From Gelidibacter sp039916245 (GTDB taxonomy: Bacteria > Bacteroidota > Bacteroidia > Flavobacteriales > Flavobacteriaceae), in assembly GCF_039916245.1 (NCBI RefSeq), contig NZ_JBDSLS010000200.1:1-30608 (forward strand): 30,608 nucleotides of DNA, in the 5' to 3' direction. Shown here in pieces: positions 15,012 through 22,071 of this stretch (positions are counted from its first letter, which is position 1; the number at the start of each line of letters is the position of its first letter). Under the pieces are notes generated by a model. That model was not told the origin of the DNA. It saw only the letters and a list, made by a program, of their open reading frames with translations, and did no database searches. Made by a program: the position numbers and the translations under genes.

Positions 15012-17492
15012 CTATTCAATAATATTCAAAAACTTCAATCCGAAAATTACGGCATCGCCTTGATAGCCGTTTTGGTAGGAGCGCACATAATCTACACGTA
15101 GGAATCTGAATTTCTTAAAGCCAATATTGTCGATTCCTATGGAATATTCCTGATAAGGTTTTTGGTTTTCGGTTGCAAAAGCATGGGAGCCGATGACCAA
15201 ATTATAATTGAGTTTGTTCAATAGTGGCACGCGACTTAAAAGAAAACCTTTAAAGTCATGTTCGGCGTGCATTTCCAAATAAGAGGTGTTTGTACTTAAA
15301 GCATAGTAAGGTAAATTGTTGAACATATTGAGATAAGTGCTTGAGGTTCCTAAATGCGTTTGGTTGCCGTTTGGATGATAATAATCCATAAAAGCAATAT
15401 CATCGGCGTTAAAAAATGTTCCTGCTTTCAGATTGTATTTGAAATCTCCTTTATTCCCAATATTAAAACTTTGTGTTACTCGCGCTTTAAGTTGATCAAA
15501 ATTATACTGACGTTCTGATGCCGCTAATCCTTTTTCATAACCCAAATAAAGCGTTGGGTATTTTCTGTTTGGAATATTGATTTTGCTGTCCGGATAGCTC
15601 AAATATTCCTGATCAAAATTAATCCGAGCATTCAAATTGAATTTCAAAAGATTGTGTGTGTCAAAAGCTGGAATTCCGTAAGCGATCGGATTGCGAGGAT
15701 CGTTACTTGTATAAACATCATTTTTGTCATTGAAAATTACTTGATCAGTCGTGTTTATTAACGCTTTCCGACGTTCATAAGCTACCGTGCTATATATATT
15801 TATACCATTGGTAAGTTCTTGTGTATAGCCAACTTGGGCGAAGCTTTTATCATAGATTTTCATGAAGTTGTTTTCAAAAAACAAGGAGCTTATGGAATTA
15901 ACCAAAGGCGAAATAGGTTGCGATTCATTAAATTGCTGTGTTTCAATGCCTCCAGAAACCGTTAGAAATGGTTTTGTGATGTTGTTGAATTTATAAGTGA
16001 AAGAAGCTGTTCCTCTTAAGCGCTCATCTGAAATTCCATATTGAAAAGAAGCATTGGCTGAGAAAAAACGACGGAATTTATCGATATTATTCCTATAGTA
16101 AAAGCTCAACTTCGAATTGTAACCTTGAACCGTATTAAATTGAAAGTCCGAGAGTGGTGAGCTATAACCAACAGACCAATCTTCAAAAGAATTACGATGG
16201 CTATATCCAAAAAGTGTTTTTGAGATTTTAAACTTATTGTTCTTCGCATCAATAGAGTCAAGGTAAGGTTTTGATTCTCTAACGGTTTGTACACTGTCTT
16301 TTAATAAATAATCGCTAATTTCTTCATCGGTTAAAGGTACTGGTCGGATACTTTTCCAATAGGTTGAATCTTTTTTATTGGCTTCATTCGCAAAGGACAG
16401 AATCTCTTTTCCAAACGATTTTTTTGTCAGTTGTGTGTTGAAGTTATAATTGCTATACACGGCCATATAGCGTCCATCGCCTTTAAATCCGAAAAGTGAA
16501 TAACTAAAATCCATGCCTTGTGAAATTAGCACCCAAATTTGATCGGTGTCGGAATAGGAGAAGTTTTGTTTGATTGTGATCACTTCAGCCGGCGGGATTT
16601 GTGCTTGAATGCCCGTAATACCAAGTTCCAAAGCGTAAATAGTCCATTGGTTTTCTACGATATAAATGACGCCAGAAAAAATTCGATCATTTTCACGTCT
16701 CGGAATTACCTTAATTTTGTTGATGAGGTTCCCTTTATCATCATAAAAAACACCTTCCAATTTATATCTGTAGTAATTAAAAGCGTAATCGGCAATCGGA
16801 GAAATGATTTGATTGCCCAATTCAATCGTGTTATTATAAAAATTGTAATCCACATCGCTTGCCGTGTTGAAACTGAATCCGTTATTGTCGCCACTCACTT
16901 TGGAAGCAATAATTTTTTCCTTTAGCTTATCTGGACGCCTATATTCAATTTCCGAAATGGTTTCTGATAGGTATATGATGCCACTGCGTGTCGAATCCAA
17001 TCCCACCATAAATTCGTCGAGTTCCTGACCAAAAAACTTTTCTGGTGCATTTTTTATTCTAATCAAACCTCGAGAATAAAAATCGGCTTTAAACGAATTG
17101 ATTTTCTCTAAATTTACTTTCCTGGCAGCGATAGCTTTTCTCATGATGATGTCGGCAGGATTTTCATTAGAATTAATGACCACTTCATTTAATGAAATTT
17201 GCTCTTCAGTAAGCGTAGCATCCAGCAGATATGGGAATTGCTTTATCTCGACGTCTTTCTTTACCGTCTTATAGCCTAAAAACTGAAATACAATTGTGTA
17301 GGTACCTGGTTTATTCAGATTAAGATCATAGTAACCTTGGTCATTACTAGTAGTGCCGGTAAAGGTGTTTTCTACATAGATATTAACAAATGGAAGCGGT
17401 TCGTTTTTTTTATCGACAATGCGTCCTTTTATTTGGGAAAAGGAATGGCAACTGATTAAAATAAAAACAAGAGCGAGTAGATTTTTAGTCAT
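15012..17492 (-). CDS. DUF5686 / carboxypeptidase-regulatory-like outer membrane protein
   Basis: An 826-residue exported protein. A signal peptide (MTKNLLALVFILISCHSFSQ) is followed by a CarboxypepD_reg-like beta-sandwich (about 21-105: IKGRIVDKKNEPLPFVNIYVENTFTGTTSNDQGYYDL), as also found at the front of TonB-dependent receptors. The long remainder matches DUF5686 in style (IEYRRPDKLKEKIIASKVSGDNNGF) and ends in many alternating aromatic/hydrophobic strands up to FLRVDYV...GLKFLNIIE, suggesting a C-terminal outer-membrane beta-barrel. There is no plug domain, so it is not a classical TonB receptor. Function is unknown. It stands alone, flanked by copies A and B of the dispersed repeat. Confidence 0.85.
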   Translation of the reverse strand: MTKNLLALVFILISCHSFSQIKGRIVDKKNEPLPFVNIYVENTFTGTTSNDQGYYDLNLNKPGTYTIVFQFLGYKTVKKDVEIKQFPYLLDATLTEEQISLNEVVINSNENPADIIMRKAIAARKVNLEKINSFKADFYSRGLIRIKNAPEKFFGQELDEFMVGLDSTRSGIIYLSETISEIEYRRPDKLKEKIIASKVSGDNNGFSFNTASDVDYNFYNNTIELGNQIISPIADYAFNYYRYKLEGVFYDDKGNLINKIKVIPRRENDRIFSGVIYIVENQWTIYALELGITGIQAQIPPAEVITIKQNFSYSDTDQIWVLISQGMDFSYSLFGFKGDGRYMAVYSNYNFNTQLTKKSFGKEILSFANEANKKDSTYWKSIRPVPLTDEEISDYLLKDSVQTVRESKPYLDSIDAKNNKFKISKTLFGYSHRNSFEDWSVGYSSPLSDFQFNTVQGYNSKLSFYYRNNIDKFRRFFSANASFQYGISDERLRGTASFTYKFNNITKPFLTVSGGIETQQFNESQPISPLVNSISSLFFENNFMKIYDKSFAQVGYTQELTNGINIYSTVAYERRKALINTTDQVIFNDKNDVYTSNDPRNPIAYGIPAFDTHNLLKFNLNARINFDQEYLSYPDSKINIPNRKYPTLYLGYEKGLAASERQYNFDQLKARVTQSFNIGNKGDFKYNLKAGTFFNADDIAFMDYYHPNGNQTHLGTSSTYLNMFNNLPYYALSTNTSYLEMHAEHDFKGFLLSRVPLLNKLNYNLVIGSHAFATENQKPYQEYSIGIDNIGFKKFRFLRVDYVRSYQNGYQGDAVIFGLKFLNIIE

Positions 17493-17908
17493 AAAGTGAG
17501 ATGTATAATCCTAAATAGGCGCATCTTATCATTAGATGGTTGGCTAGGAACGTTTCAAACTTAACTATAAAAGGCGCTAGTGATTGTTATAGCAATCTTA
17601 AATTATTAATTTCCTGAACGCTTCTAAAGAATTCTAAAGTTTCGGATATTTTGTGATTTTATTAATCTCAAATTAAGTTGAAACTTCACTGCTCCTTCGA
17701 TTAAAGTTCTAAAAACTTTGACACGAATTACACGAATTTTCACGGATTCAATCTTTTAATGGCTATAAAGTGTAAGCCATTTATTTAAATTGCCCGAATG
17801 CAACAGAATTTTAGTCTGTTTAAAAAAAGACAACAGAATAGATGTCGAGCGTTGTTAATTGGAATTTGGATTTTAATTTTTTTGGAATTTGAAGACCTTT
17901 TCGGGTGT
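17493..17908. other. Gene-free stretch between smpB and the DUF5686 gene
   Basis: Holds TAAGTTTG (minus strand, 17556-17563), a possible -7 element for the DUF5686 gene with a leader of about 60 bases but no good -33, and repeat copy B (17720-17822). No open frame with recognisable protein character and no tRNA or tmRNA fold was seen. Confidence 0.6.
17720..17822 (+). repeat. Dispersed element of about 100 bp, copy B
   Basis: Starts GACACGAATTACACGAATTT, continues with CGAATGCAA at 17795 and a small hairpin AACAGA-ATTTTAG-TCTGTT (17802-17820). It matches the block order of copy A at 14748-14850. Confidence 0.65.
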
Positions 17909-18367
17909 TTAACTGTAGATTTTCTTAATCCGATCCAGGTTTCGTTTGTTGTCACGATCTCTGAGAGTTTCGCGCTTGTCGTAAAGTTTCTTACCTTTTG
18001 CTAAGGCTATTTCCATTTTGGCAAAGCCTCTATCGTTGATAAACAATCGCAAAGGAACAATTGAAAAACCTTTGGTCTGGACATCTTTATTAAGCGACTT
18101 TAACTCTCTTTTGGTTAAGAGTAGTTTACGTTCGGCTTTTGGTCGGTGGTTGTAGTACGTTCCGAATGCATATTCTTCAACGTTCATGTTGATGACAAAG
18201 AGTTCGCCTTTTTCGTTAAACTCACAAAAACTCTCAGCAATAGAGGCTTTACCACTTCTAATGGATTTTATTTCGGTACCCGTTAAAACAATGCCGGCCG
18301 TATATTTGTCCAATATTTCGTAATTGAACCGTGCTTTTCTGTTTTTTATGTTGATGATTTTCTGCAT
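17909..18367 (-). CDS. smpB: SsrA-binding protein (trans-translation)
   Basis: A 152-residue RNA-binding protein that delivers tmRNA to stalled ribosomes. Family features are present in order: KNRKARFNYEILDKYTAGIVLTGTEIKSIRSGK (1-41 region), VINMNVEEYAFGTYYNHRPKAERKLLL, and GFAKMEIALAKGKKLYDKRETLRDRDNKR at the C-terminus, whose basic tail enters the mRNA channel. Length is typical. The tmRNA gene itself is not in the neighbouring gene-free DNA. A TACCTTTG box lies 8 bases before the start codon, and the gene is divergent from the DUF6503 lipoprotein gene. Confidence 0.97.
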   Translation of the reverse strand: MQKIINIKNRKARFNYEILDKYTAGIVLTGTEIKSIRSGKASIAESFCEFNEKGELFVINMNVEEYAFGTYYNHRPKAERKLLLTKRELKSLNKDVQTKGFSIVPLRLFINDRGFAKMEIALAKGKKLYDKRETLRDRDNKRNLDRIKKIYS

Positions 18368-18374
18368 AGGAAGT

Positions 18375-18382
18375 CAAAGGTA
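18375..18382 (-). promoter_or_regulatory. Candidate -7 element (TACCTTTG) of smpB
   Basis: Reads TACCTTTG on the minus strand, ending 7 bases before the smpB start codon, which implies a very short leader. No clear -33 TTG is seen. Confidence 0.5.
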
Positions 18383-18425
18383 AAACATTTAAGATAACTT
18401 TTAAAGAAGACGCCTCGGTAATCTT

Positions 18426-18433
18426 TAAGTTTG
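18426..18433 (+). promoter_or_regulatory. Candidate -7 element (TAAGTTTG) of the DUF6503 gene
   Basis: Fits TAnnTTTG and ends 23 bases before the ATG at 18457. It is divergent from the smpB element in a gap of 89 bases, so the two promoters are close enough to affect each other. Confidence 0.5.
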
Positions 18434-18456
18434 CAAATACATTTAAAACAGATCTT

Positions 18457-19221
18457 ATGTTACGAAACGTTCTAATTATGGTTGTAGTGCTCTCTTTTTT
18501 CAATTGTAAAGAAAAGAAGAATCAAGTTCTTACGACGCTATCTGCAGAAGATATTATCAAAAAGGCGATAGAAGTTGCCGGGGGAAATCTGTTTGATCAT
18601 TCGCAAATTGATTTTGATTTTAGAGATATCCATTACACAGCCATTCGCGATAATGGAAAGTTTCAGCTGCAGCGTCATTTTAAAGATTCGCTTTCTCAAA
18701 TAAAAGATGTTTTGAGCAATACAGGATTTGAACGCTTTAGCAATGGTGAAAAAGTTCAACTTGCAGATTCAACCGCTTCAAAATACAGTAATTCGGTTAA
18801 TTCGGTACATTATTTTTCAGTTTTGCCTTATGGCTTAGATGGAAAGGCTGTGCATAAAGAAGATTTGGGCATAACAGACATAAAAGGTAAAGCGTATCAT
18901 AAAATCAAGGTCACTTTTTCTGAAGATGGCGGAGGTGAAGATTTTGAAGATGAATATATCTATTGGATAGGTAAAGATTCATTTACAATGGATTATTTAG
19001 CCTACTCCTTTAAAGAAAATGATGGTAGTCAAGGTTTTCGTTTTAGACAGGCTTATAACGAAAGGCTGATTAGCAGGTTGCGCTTTGCAGATTATGACAA
19101 CTACAAGCCAGAAACTTCAAATATCAAATTTGCAGATATGGACGAATTATTCAACGCTAATAAATTGCAATTACTTTCAAAAATAGAACTCAAGAATATT
19201 GAGGTCAAAGCGCTTAATTAA
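18457..19221 (+). CDS. DUF6503-type lipoprotein
   Basis: A 254-residue predicted lipoprotein. The N-terminus MLRNVLIMVVVLSFFNCKEKK has a hydrophobic stretch ending in a lipobox-like FFNC, with Cys17 as the acylated residue. The mature part has IDFDFRDIHYTAIRDNGKFQLQRHF, SNSVNSVHYFSVLPYGLDGKAVHKEDLG and EDEYIYWIGKDSFTMDYLAYSF, a pattern I recognise from the flavobacterial DUF6503 group, whose fold recalls LolA/LppX-like lipid carriers (inference). No function is known. Its stop shares an 8-base palindrome with the stop of the convergent gene. Confidence 0.8.
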   Translation: MLRNVLIMVVVLSFFNCKEKKNQVLTTLSAEDIIKKAIEVAGGNLFDHSQIDFDFRDIHYTAIRDNGKFQLQRHFKDSLSQIKDVLSNTGFERFSNGEKVQLADSTASKYSNSVNSVHYFSVLPYGLDGKAVHKEDLGITDIKGKAYHKIKVTFSEDGGGEDFEDEYIYWIGKDSFTMDYLAYSFKENDGSQGFRFRQAYNERLISRLRFADYDNYKPETSNIKFADMDELFNANKLQLLSKIELKNIEVKALN

Positions 19222-19723
19222 TAGTAAGTACTTGCTCTGTGATGGTGTTTCCTACTTTGGTTACAATATAAAGGTTGCCATTATTAGCATCATCAATTTC
19301 CTCATGTTTTTTATTTCCGATCACGGCATTTACAAACTCTGGAATGGTATTGCTGTGACCAATCACTAAAACGGTTTTTCCTTTAGTTGCTGTTTTAAAA
19401 GCCTCATCATAACTCGTGCTAACATTGTAAGTAATGATGTCGAGTCCGTTTTTTATAGCGGTGGGTTGTCCCGTTTCTTTAGTTCTGTTATAGTCGGTTG
19501 AATAAATGGCGTCAAAAGGGATGTGCTGTAAAATTTCACTCCAATTTTGGGCTCTTTTATGGCCTTCGTCTGTTAAATGGGCGTTTTTTTCAGAAGGATT
19601 ACTCCGATCCTTTTCAGCATGGAGAATAAAATAATAGGTCGTTATTTCTTGAGCTTGTTCTTTTTGGGCAAACGCATTTACTGAGAAAAGAACAATACAA
19701 AATATTATTAGGTAGCGTATCAT
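19214..19723 (-). CDS. Histidine-phosphatase-fold (phosphoglycerate mutase-like) exported protein with altered catalytic motif
   Basis: A 169-residue protein with a signal peptide (MIRYLIIFCIVLFSVNAFAQ) and a histidine-phosphatase fold. The entry motif reads YYFILHAEKDR: His35 is present but the preceding catalytic Arg of the RH(G/A) motif is Leu34 (CTC at 19622-19624). Other expected residues remain: Arg80 in IYSTDYNRTKETGQPTA and His123 in LVIGHSNTIPEF. Loss of the phosphate-binding Arg should weaken or abolish phosphatase activity. A single base change (CGC to CTC) would explain it. It lies 21 bases downstream of deoD, so it may be part of that operon, though its export suggests a separate role. 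Confidence 0.85.
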   Translation of the reverse strand: MIRYLIIFCIVLFSVNAFAQKEQAQEITTYYFILHAEKDRSNPSEKNAHLTDEGHKRAQNWSEILQHIPFDAIYSTDYNRTKETGQPTAIKNGLDIITYNVSTSYDEAFKTATKGKTVLVIGHSNTIPEFVNAVIGNKKHEEIDDANNGNLYIVTKVGNTITEQVLTIN

Positions 19724-19744
19724 GGATCGATTTTTAATGAAGTT

Positions 19745-20446
19745 TTATTCTGCTAATTCCAAGGCAATTTCAATCATCTCCTTAAAAGTCGTTTCTCTTT
19801 CGTTGGATGTCGTGCGCTCTCCAGTCACCAAAGAGTCTGAAATAGTCAAGATGCTCAAGGCTTTCACGTCATGTTTGGCCGCTACTGTATAAAGTCCTGC
19901 CGTCTCCATTTCGACACATAGAATTCCGAATTTCGACCATTTTTTATAAGATTCGAAGTCATCGGCATAAAACTCATCACTGGTTAATACGTTTCCGGCC
20001 TTTAAGGAAATGTTCTTAGCTTTTGCAGCCTCAACTGCTTTTTGAAACAGGCCGAAATCTGCCGTAGGCGCAAAATCTGCACCTCCAAAACGGAGTTCGT
20101 TAATACCGGAAGTAGAGGATGCGGCCATGGCTAAAACGATATCTCTAAGTTTGACCTCTTCTTGATAGGAACCCGCGCTACCAACCCTAATCAGGTTTTT
20201 AACATCGTATTCTGTAATCAATTCATGGGAATAAATAGATATACTCGGTACGCCCATACCAGTGCCCATGGTAGAAACGCGTTTACCTTTGTAAGTGCCG
20301 GTGTAACCTAGCATTCCTCTTACATTGTTAAAACGTTTAGGGTTTTCAAAAAATGTGTTAGCAATCCATTTCGCTCTTAATGGATCTCCTGGAAGAAGAA
20401 TTGTTTCTGCAATTTCTCCTTTTTTTGCTTCAATATGTACGCTCAT
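19745..20446 (-). CDS. deoD: Purine-nucleoside phosphorylase, DeoD type
   Basis: A 233-residue cytoplasmic enzyme that splits purine (deoxy)nucleosides with phosphate into base and (deoxy)ribose-1-phosphate. Features are the N-terminal SVHIEAKKGEIAETILLPGDPLRAKWIA, NNVRGMLGYTGTYKGK, GTGMGVPSISIYSHEL, LIRVGSAGSYQ, VEMETAGLY (nucleoside binding) and SILTISDSLVTGE with the catalytic Asp of the SDS segment. Length fits the hexameric bacterial type. It follows deoC with a 32-base gap holding a small hairpin, consistent with a deoxynucleoside salvage operon. Confidence 0.95.
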   Translation of the reverse strand: MSVHIEAKKGEIAETILLPGDPLRAKWIANTFFENPKRFNNVRGMLGYTGTYKGKRVSTMGTGMGVPSISIYSHELITEYDVKNLIRVGSAGSYQEEVKLRDIVLAMAASSTSGINELRFGGADFAPTADFGLFQKAVEAAKAKNISLKAGNVLTSDEFYADDFESYKKWSKFGILCVEMETAGLYTVAAKHDVKALSILTISDSLVTGERTTSNERETTFKEMIEIALELAE

Positions 20447-20465
20447 AGGGTTAGTTTAAACCCTA
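20446..20465. repeat. Hairpin at the deoD start codon
   Basis: Seven-base arms TAGGGTT / AACCCTA (20446-20452 and 20459-20465) with a six-base loop, in the deoC-deoD gap. One arm includes the first base of the deoD start codon on the minus strand, so pairing could limit translation starts. The stem is short and A/U-rich at its ends. Confidence 0.4.
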
Positions 20466-20478
20466 AAGATAAAAATTA

Positions 20479-21138
20479 TTACTTAGCAGCGGTAGTTTTA
20501 CCGGTCATCATTGCCACGCCCGATGAAGTTCCAATTCGGTCCGCACCTGCATCAATGTACTTTAGAGCAGTTTCTAGATCTCGGATACCTCCGGAAGCTT
20601 TTATTTTTGCTTGATCTTTAATCGTCTTTTTAATGATTTTTACGGCGGTTAACGTAGCTCCGCTTTTTGAAAACCCTGTAGAAGTTTTAATAAAATCAAC
20701 CTTAGCATCCACACAAATTTCGCAGGCTTTCACAATTTCGTTTTTCGAAAGCTCACTAATCTCCAAAATTACTTTAAGCGGAATCTTACCTATTGCCGAC
20801 TTCACATCTGAAATGTCCTTAAATACAGCAAGAAAATTTTTGCTGCGAAGGAATCCCATATTGATGACCATGTCTATTTCATCCGCACCTTCATTGACTG
20901 CATTTTTAGCCTCAAAAACCTTAGCCTCTGTTGCTGTAGCCCCTAAAGGAAAGCCAATGACCGATACGACTTTTACCGCTGTTTTTGACAGGATTTGTTT
21001 GGCCAAAGGAACATAACAGCTATTTACACAAACAGAAAAGAAATCATATTTTTTCGCTTCGTTGCATAAATCGATAATTTGCCTTTCGGTAGTGGTTGGT
21101 TTTAAGAGGGTGTGGTCAATAAAAGCGTTAATTTTCAT
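20479..21138 (-). CDS. deoC: Deoxyribose-phosphate aldolase
   Basis: A 219-residue class I aldolase that cleaves 2-deoxyribose-5-phosphate to glyceraldehyde-3-phosphate and acetaldehyde. The Schiff-base lysine is Lys151 in VDFIKTSTGF, and the second active-site lysine is Lys180 in AKIKASGGIR. The acidic partner is in ADEIDMVINMG (Asp89). The start MKINAFIDHTLLKP is the family's usual opening. It is the first gene of a deoC-deoD group, and together they take deoxynucleosides into glycolysis. A TACTTTTG element lies 23 bases upstream. Confidence 0.96.
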   Translation of the reverse strand: MKINAFIDHTLLKPTTTERQIIDLCNEAKKYDFFSVCVNSCYVPLAKQILSKTAVKVVSVIGFPLGATATEAKVFEAKNAVNEGADEIDMVINMGFLRSKNFLAVFKDISDVKSAIGKIPLKVILEISELSKNEIVKACEICVDAKVDFIKTSTGFSKSGATLTAVKIIKKTIKDQAKIKASGGIRDLETALKYIDAGADRIGTSSGVAMMTGKTTAAK

Positions 21139-21494
21139 AGGAGTCTTATAGATTAAGTGTGCAAAAGTACGACAAACGGTTGCTTAAGTAAAGTTTTTTG
21201 CTGATTTTTAGATGAACGGTAACAAACGAAATTTCTTTAAATATTTAATTCTCGTTGAATGAGGTTATTGGGTTTTTCACAGCATTCACTTCCGCCATCA
21301 GCCCTATTATCTACGTTTAAACTAAATAAAAAGACTCTTTTAAAACCTGAGTAGACCTACATTTAGGTAATGTTTAACATTGTTTTTGTTAACGACTTGA
21401 ATCTCATTCCTAAAAGGCTTAGTTATTAGGTTAAAACCTTATTTTTTAATTCTCGAACATGAGATGATAAACTTTAACTGTGCATGGAGGTGGA
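21139..21494. other. Gene-free stretch between deoC and the small hypothetical gene
   Basis: Contains the deoC -7 element near its left end and a few weak dyads (for example CCTA-CATT-TAGG near 21356, and AGGT/ACCT near 21430). None is a convincing terminator or RNA. No coding frame with protein character was seen. Confidence 0.55.
21162..21169 (-). promoter_or_regulatory. -7 element (TACTTTTG) of the deoC-deoD operon
   Basis: Reads TACTTTTG on the minus strand, fitting TAnnTTTG, with 23 bases to the deoC start codon. No TTG at the -33 position. Confidence 0.5.
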
Positions 21495-21893
21495 TTATTC
21501 GAGCCTCGAAGAATCTTTTAATTTTATCAAAAATTTATGAGACCATTCAATGGCTTGGCTCAGATTATCGAAAATCTCATAAGGCTTGTCAAAGAATTTT
21601 CTTTCATATTCTGCACTTCTCCTCATTATTTTTGTTTTTGGAATCAGTGCTATGGCCACCAAATTCGGGATTTTTTCAGTTTCGGGATATATCAACGGAT
21701 TAACGGAATAGGATTTTACCCTGTTGGAAATGTAAACCATGTTTTTCCCACTAAAATGTTTCTGTACCGTATCATTTATGATGTAATTATGTTCTGATTG
21801 AATGACGACGCCTTCCTTGACTTGATTTATGATAAAGTCATCAAAGACAAACAACTCAAAATCTTTGAAATTGTAATATTTTATAATGCCCAT
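21495..21893 (-). CDS. Hypothetical protein, small flavobacterial family (possibly STAS-like)
   Basis: A 132-residue cytoplasmic protein with no signal or membrane segment. The order of elements (FDDFIINQVKEGVVI, KNMVYISNRVKSYSVNPLIYPETEKIPNLVAIALI, then FFDKPYEIFDNLSQAIEW at the end) resembles a small Bacteroidota family that I recall as having a STAS/SpoIIAA-like alpha-beta fold. I did not verify this and no function follows from it. It is separated from clpB by the terminator-like hairpin at 21964-21999 and has no clear promoter of its own. Base use looks like its neighbours. Confidence 0.65.
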   Translation of the reverse strand: MGIIKYYNFKDFELFVFDDFIINQVKEGVVIQSEHNYIINDTVQKHFSGKNMVYISNRVKSYSVNPLIYPETEKIPNLVAIALIPKTKIMRRSAEYERKFFDKPYEIFDNLSQAIEWSHKFLIKLKDSSRLE

Positions 21894-21963
21894 AGATGCG
21901 TCGTTATGATATTCAATATGAAATTATAAAATTGATGACCTATGCTTTAACGCAATCGAAAAA

Positions 21964-21999
21964 AAACAGCACTCATCTTTTTCAAGGTTCGTGCTGTTT
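21964..21999 (-). terminator. Terminator-like hairpin downstream of clpB
   Basis: Nine-base perfect arms AAACAGCAC / GTGCTGTTT with an 18-base loop. On the minus strand the hairpin is followed by further T (eight in all), as expected for an intrinsic terminator 72 bases after the clpB stop. A second dyad, TGACAT-TGAGC-ATGTCA (22048-22064), lies between it and clpB. Confidence 0.7.
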
Positions 22000-22071
22000 C
22001 CTAACCAACCAACTTATTATGAAAAATCCTCTCGGACTTTTAAACGCTGACATTGAGCATGTCAGGGTTTG

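Noticed and set aside
16539..16925. Open frame of 128 codons on the + strand
   Set aside because: It is antisense to the DUF5686 gene and has no protein family character.
17493..17908. Possible tmRNA gene next to smpB
   Set aside because: No tRNA-like ends, no tag-peptide frame, and the stretch is AT-rich with a dispersed repeat.
21464..21797. Two + strand open frames opposite the small hypothetical gene
   Set aside because: They overlap the minus-strand frame 21495-21893, whose composition and ordered motifs are more protein-like. The + frames have irregular composition.
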